This document shows, piece by piece, positions 58,835 to 64,000 of a stretch of 64,000 bases of DNA. How positions within the stretch are numbered: position 1 is the first letter of the stretch; each line of letters opens with the position of its first letter. The position numbers were made by a program, and so were the translations under genes. Below the pieces are notes generated by a model. It ran no database searches. It was given only the letters and a program-made list of their open reading frames with translations, and had not been told where the DNA came from. The stretch spans positions 11,921,501 through 11,985,500 of the forward strand of contig NC_085121.1 in NCBI RefSeq assembly GCF_030269925.1, given 5' to 3'. The DNA is from Bombyx mori (lineage: Eukaryota; Arthropoda; Insecta; Lepidoptera; Bombycidae).

Positions 58835-59118
58835 ATTCCTCGATCCATCCACGGTGCTTTTAGGTACCTCAAGCACCGGTCACCGTCCTCACCGAACCCG
58901 TCGCTTGCGACGAAGGGCTCGACGAGTATATTAACCCATAGACACAGCCCACTGAGTTTCTCGCCAGATCTTTTCAGTGGGTCGCGTTTCCGATCCGGTG
59001 TGCGAAGCACTGCTCTCGCTAGGGCCAGTGTTAGTAACACTCCGGTTTGAGCCCCGCGAGATCACCTACACGTCAAGGAGAAGCTAAAATAGCCTCTCAA
59101 GGCTATCAGCATAGGTAG
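58835..59118 (+). mobile_element. Jockey-like LINE 3' end with tail
   Basis: Directly follows the subfamily 2 copy in the same orientation; CCACGGTGCTTTTAGGTACC to GGTAGGGGTAAAAAA. Confidence 0.65.
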
Positions 59119-59749
59119 GGGTAAAAAAAGAACAAAATATTTTCAAATTTAATGATAACATTTATAATTTTATTGAGAACATTTAGCTCATCAATAAAGA
59201 AAATGCCGTTGCCTTTGTTTATTTAAACATGGATAATGCAAGTGTGTACAAGCGTAAAAACCAGTGACGAATGTTGTTGCGAAACACGATTGGACGATGA
59301 TTTATTGAATTATTAAATTATCATGGGACAGTGCGTTTTAATCAAGATAAAATTCATAATATACATGCTTTGTTTTCAATATCAATTACCTTATTAGTAG
59401 TAGTATATGTAATAGGATTATTATCTCACTGTTGTAGGGTTCATAAAACTCTTTGCATTTTTTAAATTTCCCTACCTTATTCTTCATACACAATCTATAG
59501 TAGCAGTCGTAAAAAAAAATTTATCATTTCTCTAATTTACATTGGTATGATTTATAATATAAATGATATTCAAAATGATGTTCCAAATTTTATAGAATCG
59601 GAATGCTGTAGGCCTTCTCAACATTTACTATATTTTGAATTGCAACTGTTCCAATTCAAACCTCCGTTTATATATATATGTTAAAATATTATATGTGTAG
59701 CTTTTAAGTGATAAAGTTTCAACTATAAATTACCTGAAATCCTATTTGC

Positions 59750-60232
59750 TAATTATAGTATAGGTACGTTATAAAGAACATATTATGGGCACTTGGAAGT
59801 AAAAATTCAAATGTAATACCAAACACCATCAAAAATAAATTACATACACTAAAATATTATAAGAGAAGATTCTTTATAAGAGCTGCTAACAGTTTCAATG
59901 CTCTAGCTGACTTCCCTGAACTGGACATTTTCAACACTTCTACTAAGATATTAGGAGAACATTAGTCAGTCGATGGTTGCATGCAAATATTTAATTAATT
60001 ATTTTCTATTTACTACGTTTTTCTGTTTTTTTTTCTCAAACTGTTTTATTTTTGTTTTTGTTTTACGTTTTACTTTCATTATTTAATTCTAGGCGATGCG
60101 ACGCCCCAATCGTTTGTAGTTATTTAAATGCGGAGACATTTAAATGGTGTTTAGTTGTAAGGTTAGAGTTTATATAGTTTAAGTTCACTGTTTGTCTTCC
60201 TAATAAAATAAAATAAAATAAAATAAAATAAT
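59750..60232 (+). mobile_element. LINE fragment with C-terminal codons and AATAAAAT tail
   Basis: Frame reading KLHTLKYYKRRFFIRAANSF then NALADFPELDIF and a stop at 59965 resembles the C-terminus of another LINE lineage. The 3' UTR ends in an (AAAAT)n microsatellite about 140 bp upstream of the esterase start codon. Confidence 0.6.
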
Positions 60233-60375
60233 AGATTTTCCGAGTTCTCACTAAATTACCCGAAATGTTAATTACTATTTTTTATCAGAAGTTGATTGAT
60301 TTGCGAAGATTAATTTATTGGCTTATAAAAACTAATTGATATGATAAAGTGCGCCAAAGCACAAAAATCTGCGTA

Positions 60376-62988
60376 ATGATGTCGGGCGTGATTTTGTTTT
60401 TCTCTTCGTTGTTTATGGGTTTGGTTTCCGCACAGAGTGCTTCATCCCGACTGGTAACCATAAGCCAGGGTCCTGTGAGGGGCTATCGAATTCCAAACGC
60501 GAATATTTTCGCTTTTTACAACATACCTTATGCCTCTGTCACAGAAAGATTTAAGGTAAGACTTTTGATTACTTAATAAGTATTTTAATTTGTATGTGTA
60601 CCCCGGGGGAAATTCTAAGCGTGGTCCGTGTTAAATTAAAAGCTCTAGAATGTTATGGGGCAGCATTTACTTTGCGATGGTACTGCTCAACCAATCCTTA
60701 GTTACTGTGTGGAGGAAAACTGCTCAAATACCTCTCCGAGATCATATTCTCTTACTCTGTCTTTACTCTTAGATTATTTTTTTGCTTAGATGGGTGGACG
60801 AGCTCACGGCCCACCTGGTGTTAAGTGGTTACTGGAGCCCATACACATCTACAACGTAAATGCGCTACCCATCTTGAAATATAAGTTCTAAGGTCTCAAG
60901 TATTATTACCACGGCTGCTCCACCCTTCAAACCGAAACGCATTACTGCTTCACGGCAGAAATAGGCGGAGTGGTGGTACCTACCCGCGCAGACTCACAAG
61001 TGGCCCTACCACCAGTAAAATATAGATTTATAGATAAATCAGATAATAAAGTAGATCAGTTAGGTTTGGAACTGGTAAAGATAATAAAGCGACTAACCTC
61101 AGTTGCAGTAGATTAGTGTGGTTCACAAAGTTACAATGTATATGTACTCTTTATGCTATTTTTATCAATATCGCTATATTAACTAATCATTAAAAGTAAA
61201 CACTGAAATATTGTGTGTATTTTTTAAGTATGTAATAAAATGAAAAATAAAATTATAGGCCCCTAGTGCTCCACCTACATGGACGCAACCTTTCGAAGCT
61301 GTAGACAGAGGTATCATATGTCCACAATTTGAAGTCGGTTTGTATGACTTGACTAAAAAAACTATGCAAGAAGACTGTCTAGTAGTCAACGTTTTTGTAC
61401 CTGATACGGATGAAGATAATTTACCTGTGCTAGTAAGTGTACACGGAGGGGCGTTTCAAATCGGCTTTGGAAACAGTCAAAGTTTTTTAAATTTATCCGA
61501 AAAAAATAAGGTCATTACAGTCAACTTTAATTATCGTCTTGGAATACTCGGCTTTCTTTGTTTGGGGACAAAGAGTGCTCCAGGTAATGCAGGTTTGAAG
61601 GATCAAGTAGCACTGTTGCGTTGGGTGAAAACTAATATAGCCAAATTTGGCGGAAACCCTAACGATGTAACTATATCTGGATGCAGTGCCGGATCAGCTT
61701 CCATCGATCTTCTAACGACATCTACAGCGGCGAAAGGTTTGTTCAACAGAGCTATAATGGACAGTGGAGCCGGTGTTGGAGCTTTTGCTGTTCCAGTAGA
61801 TCCACTTGGAAATGCAAAGATCACTGCGAGAGATTTTAATGTTGCCGAATATGAAAATATAAATGTACTTGAAGAGTTTTACAGGAACGCTCCAGTTAAA
61901 ACATTAACGTCACGTTCCTTTATGGGAAATCGACATACATCTGTCGACTTTTCTCCATGTGTGGAGCGTGAGACGGGAGAAGAAATAATTCTGTCAGATG
62001 CTCCATTTAACTCTTTAAGTTCGGGAGGCGGGCAAAGTTATCCCATGATCTATGGTTTTGCTGATATGGAGGGTATTATGAGGTTACCTTCCTTTTTTAG
62101 ATGGGTAGACGAAATGAATCAAGATCTGTCTCCATTCCTACCGGGTGATCTATATTTCGAATCCGAAGAACAAAAAAGGCAAGTGGCTCAAAAAGTTAAA
62201 GAATTTTATTTCGGCGAGGAGCCCGTTAGTTTAGCCACAGCATCGTCTTATGTAGATTATTTTACCGATGTAATGTTTGCATTCCCGATGTTAAAGGCGG
62301 TGAAATTGCGCAATGAAAACGGAAATCCGATTATTTATCTATACGAGTATTCATTTGTCGACAATGATTTTAAAATTCCTTACTTTAACTTGAGTGGAGC
62401 TGATCATTGCACACAAACGATGGCGGTAAGGGACGAAGATGAAAGTAACATTACAGCTGAATATAGGAAAATTAAAGCCATCATGAGAGAAATATGGGGA
62501 AATTTCATTAAGACTGGGTGAGTTGAATAAGTTTAATATTAATGGCCGTGGTCTACAGATACAAGTATTTCTAAATAAATTAAATTAGTAAATTACTTTT
62601 GTATGCGACATATATTTTTATATTTTAAATATTCTTTCACCATATGCTTAATATACAAGACGCACTTAGATGTGTGTGGTTTATACACTGACACCTGCTA
62701 ATGTTCAATGATTTTCTTTACAGTAATCCAGTGTCAGAAACATCATCGTTGCCTCCGTGGCCTATAGCTAACGCAGAAAGATCACCACACATGTCTATAG
62801 GTCAGGTGGTGGAGCTGAAGGATTCACTATTGGAATCCAGAATACGTTTTTGGGACGAGATCTATAGTCAGTACTATAGGATACCTGCACCCCCTAACGT
62901 TCCAGGCTCTTCTGGCCAACACGGAATATCATATTTTGTATTTATTTGTATTTTGCTAATTAGTGGATATTTTAATTTTTATGTATAA
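60376..62988 (+). CDS. Secreted carboxylesterase (type B family), probably GPI-anchored, 567 residues
   Basis: Exons 60376-60555, 61259-62517 and 62724-62988 join in phase. Carboxylesterases hydrolyse carboxylic esters through a Ser-Glu-His triad; insect members act on xenobiotics, pheromones, hormones and dietary lipids. Residues 1-20 form a signal peptide (MMSGVILFFSSLFMGLVSAQ). Then come VTISQGPVRGY, the EDCLVVNVFVP block, oxyanion-hole HGGAF (122-126), nucleophile Ser203 in GCSAG, Glu331 in GFADMEG and His443 in SGADHC. GCSAG is unusual: most family members have GESAG or GQSAG. The C-terminus has small residues (PGSSGQHG) followed by a hydrophobic tail ending FNFYV, the layout of a GPI-anchor signal. 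Length matches the family (about 550). The start was placed at the first ATG of the frame; the physiological substrate cannot be read from sequence. The in-frame GTG upstream is not a likely start. Confidence 0.95.
60772..61016 (-). mobile_element. Bm1 SINE 3' half in esterase intron 1
   Basis: TTTTTTTGCTTAGATGGGTG to CCCTACCACCAGTA; lies about 240 bp before exon 2. Confidence 0.8.
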
Positions 62989-64000
62989 TTAGAAACTGAG
63001 TTTCTCTTTTAATTTTATTTATTAATGGTTAATCTGGTGTTAAGCCATCAGTGGAATATGTTTGCATTACAAACGGTAGTGCTGCCTTGTCTCTCAGATG
63101 TGATGTCTCAATTACGCTGTGATTAAACAAATAGATGTTTTGATTTAGAAAACCTCATATTTTTTCCGTTTTTACGCTTTCATGATACGCGGTTACCATT
63201 GTCAAAGATAAGTATGTATCAGCTGTGTCAAGCTTATTTTCCAACGTCGTTTGAAGAGGTACCAAACTATTCATTAGACCAGAATCTTTGACAAACCTAA
63301 ATGTTCTTGTCTATCATCCAACTATATCATGGTTTTTAATTGTATTTTTACGTGTATGGTTTTTTTGTTTTTATTTTATTTGATGTATCCAAATGGAGAT
63401 AAAATAAAAATAAATAAAAAAAGCCCTGAACAGAGCAATCTGGAGAGACATACTGGACCAGGCTAAGGCCCACCCTGGGCTGTAAAATGGAGATGTAAAA
63501 TATCAAATTAAAATTTTAAGCAATGACAAAACTATATATATGTATAGTTAATATATTATAATCAAGTTATACTATGAGTAATTAAAACGCGAGCTCTGTG
63601 GCTCCAAAGCCTAGACTGCTTTTCAGATAATCAGTATCGGCCCAGATAATTGAATGATCTGATTTATTTGTAAGGTATATAAGGAATTACACTATGCAGA
63701 CAACGCACCTATTATTAAAATATTTAATATATTTAAAGTTCTAATAAAATACAAAGTGCATTAATTAAATTTGTATTTTCTTTTTTTCATGTCCTTTTTA
63801 CACGCTTTATATTAGCTTCACTTGTATGTATGTTTGTATGTTTGTAACTGACTCCTTTATTAAATTTGTATTTTCTTTTGTTCATGTCCTTTAAAGAAAA
63901 AATCCTTTTTGAACTCTACCTCTGTCTATTTTTTCAAAGTCACTTTTCCTTAAAGGAGAATTAATGTGAGGAGACGCTGTAAAATAGTTTGTCTTTTGTA
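62989..64000. other. 3' flank of the esterase gene
   Basis: AT-rich. It holds one short LINE-derived fragment (63405-63485, reading ALNRAIWRDILDQAKAHPGL then stop), which resembles the extreme C-terminus of RTE-like LINE proteins, preceded by an A-rich run. No further gene is visible. Confidence 0.5.

Larger units (their letters stand above)
48043..60375. other. Gene-poor, transposon-rich spacer between SPRYD7 and the esterase
   Basis: About 12 kb with no exon chain I can support. Recognised contents are LINE fragments (49845-50740, 51118-51270, 53330-53570, 55680-55855, 58435-59118, 59750-60232), Bm1 SINEs (51313-51576, 52256-52695, 54717-55137, 56158-56407), a widespread lepidopteran repeat (56895-57115) and a GA microsatellite. 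The 48.1-49.8, 53.6-54.7 and 57.5-58.4 kb stretches hold nothing I recognise. Confidence 0.6.

Noticed and set aside
1..64000. CRISPR arrays, bacterial operons, rRNA genes or a new multi-gene defence system
   Set aside because: Repeats here are transposons and microsatellites with eukaryotic hallmarks; genes are spliced and functionally unrelated.

Overview
This is a stretch of lepidopteran nuclear genome, almost certainly silkworm (Bombyx mori or its close relative B. mandarina). The evidence is the many copies of the Bombyx SINE Bm1 (tRNA-like head, tail ending CTAAGCAATAAAA), Bombyx-type LINE 3' ends, AT-rich introns with GT-AG boundaries, and proteins with clear animal homologues. There are no bacterial-style operons, CRISPR arrays or ribosomal RNA genes.

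Layout. (1) 1-16.3 kb, minus strand: the N-terminal half of Mediator subunit 12 (MED12, fly kohtalo). I can chain 22 exons with unbroken reading phase to 1146 residues; the rest lies beyond the left edge. (2) 17.86-18.37 kb, plus: PIN4-type parvulin. A small unrecognised membrane protein gene (18.37-18.88 kb) follows directly, and its longest possible start overlaps the PIN4 stop as ATGA. (3) 19.58-28.56 kb, minus: a four-coding-exon secreted C-type lectin domain protein. A TATA/initiator pair and a short leader exon at 35.12-35.19 kb are a plausible promoter for it. Four near-identical tRNA-Lys(UUU) genes and one relic lie on the same strand in its introns. (4) 42.85-48.04 kb, plus: SPRYD7-like SPRY protein in four exons. 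(5) 60.38-62.99 kb, plus: a secreted, probably GPI-anchored carboxylesterase in three exons with an intact Ser-Glu-His triad.

Everything between the genes, and much inside the introns, is transposon-derived: Bm1 SINEs, 3' ends of at least five LINE lineages, three Helitron-like elements, a 276-bp MITE present twice with perfect 4-bp target duplications, a hAT-type MITE nested in a Bm1, a 671-bp pogo/Tigger-type element keeping a transposase N-terminal stub, a large foldback element split by a LINE, and a short MITE ending 18 bp before a SPRYD7 exon.

The five protein genes have unrelated jobs (transcription co-regulation, prolyl isomerisation, secreted lectin, SPRY scaffold, ester hydrolysis), so this is an ordinary mixed neighbourhood rather than a gene cluster. 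The most interesting signals are the tRNA-Lys array inside a lectin gene, the PIN4/membrane-protein ATGA overlap, and several well-delimited non-autonomous transposons. I did not find a clearly new multi-gene system.
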